Positions 6,188 through 6,246 of a stretch of 6,246 bases of DNA are shown piece by piece. The notes under the pieces were generated by a model. The model was not told where the DNA came from. It saw nothing but the letters and a program-made list of their open reading frames with translations, and searched no databases. The position numbers and the translations under genes were made by a program. This DNA is from Paracoccaceae bacterium (GTDB lineage: Bacteria > Pseudomonadota > Alphaproteobacteria > Rhodobacterales > Rhodobacteraceae), in NCBI GenBank assembly GCA_018647275.1, contig JABGTH010000172.1, forward strand, positions 1 through 6,246, written 5' to 3'. Within the stretch, counting starts at the first letter, position 1; every line of letters begins with the position of its first letter.

Positions 6188-6213
6188 CTGCTTTAGTCCA
6201 ATGCCTAAAGTAG
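6188..6213. other. Nine-pair hairpin near the right edge
   Basis: CTGCTTTAG at 6188-6196 and CTAAAGTAG at 6205-6213 can pair over nine positions with one G-T wobble, around an 8-base loop. It lies in non-coding DNA with no gene assigned to its right inside the window. It could be an operator of a gene beyond the edge, part of the adjoining remnant, or chance. Confidence 0.4.
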
Positions 6214-6246
6214 AGATATTGCGCCAAGAGGTGAGGGAACTGGACC

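Noticed and set aside
6045..6227. A 60-codon minus-strand open frame at the right end.
   Set aside because: It covers the palindrome-rich remnant and a hairpin, has no ribosome binding site that I can see, and its product is arginine-rich with no recognisable domain.

Overview
The window looks like a chromosomal segment of an alphaproteobacterium, most likely a marine Rhodobacterales/Roseobacter-type organism. This rests on the mid-range GC content, the codon use, the family types present and the degenerate GC-rich intergenic remnants at both ends. It is an inference from style, not from a marker gene. There are five confident protein-coding genes and no RNA gene, CRISPR array or transposase.

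Layout: positions 1-430 hold no convincing gene, only a degenerate repeat-like stretch and a 10-C homopolymer. On the minus strand, 431-1324 encodes an AraC-family regulator with a YqhC-like sensor domain. A 159-bp divergent promoter region (1325-1483) separates it from a plus-strand set. That set is a classical short-chain dehydrogenase/reductase (1484-2311), a [2Fe-2S] small subunit (2357-2818) and a Tat-exported molybdopterin large subunit (2820-4991). The two subunits form an IorAB-type molybdenum hydroxylase or aldehyde oxidoreductase. A hairpin follows at 5000-5031. After about 230 bp of non-coding DNA comes a separate plus-strand gene for an NQO1-like flavodoxin-fold quinone reductase (5263-6003). 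The last 240 bp are again non-coding and rich in palindromes.

How the genes may work together: the regulator probably controls the divergent SDR-small-large operon. The SDR would reduce a carbonyl (or oxidise an alcohol) in the cytoplasm with NAD(P)H. The molybdoenzyme would oxidise an aldehyde or N-heterocycle in the periplasm. The quinone reductase would carry out two-electron reduction of quinones or other electrophiles. Together this reads as a reactive-carbonyl/electrophile response or catabolic locus. It resembles in logic E. coli YqhC (aldehyde-responsive regulator) and PaoABC (periplasmic aldehyde oxidoreductase), but the substrates cannot be read from sequence.

I found no clearly new biological system. 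The points most worth a second look are the replacement of both catalytic-relay residues in the NQO1-like enzyme, the candidate operator in the divergent promoter, and the palindrome-rich remnants at both ends.
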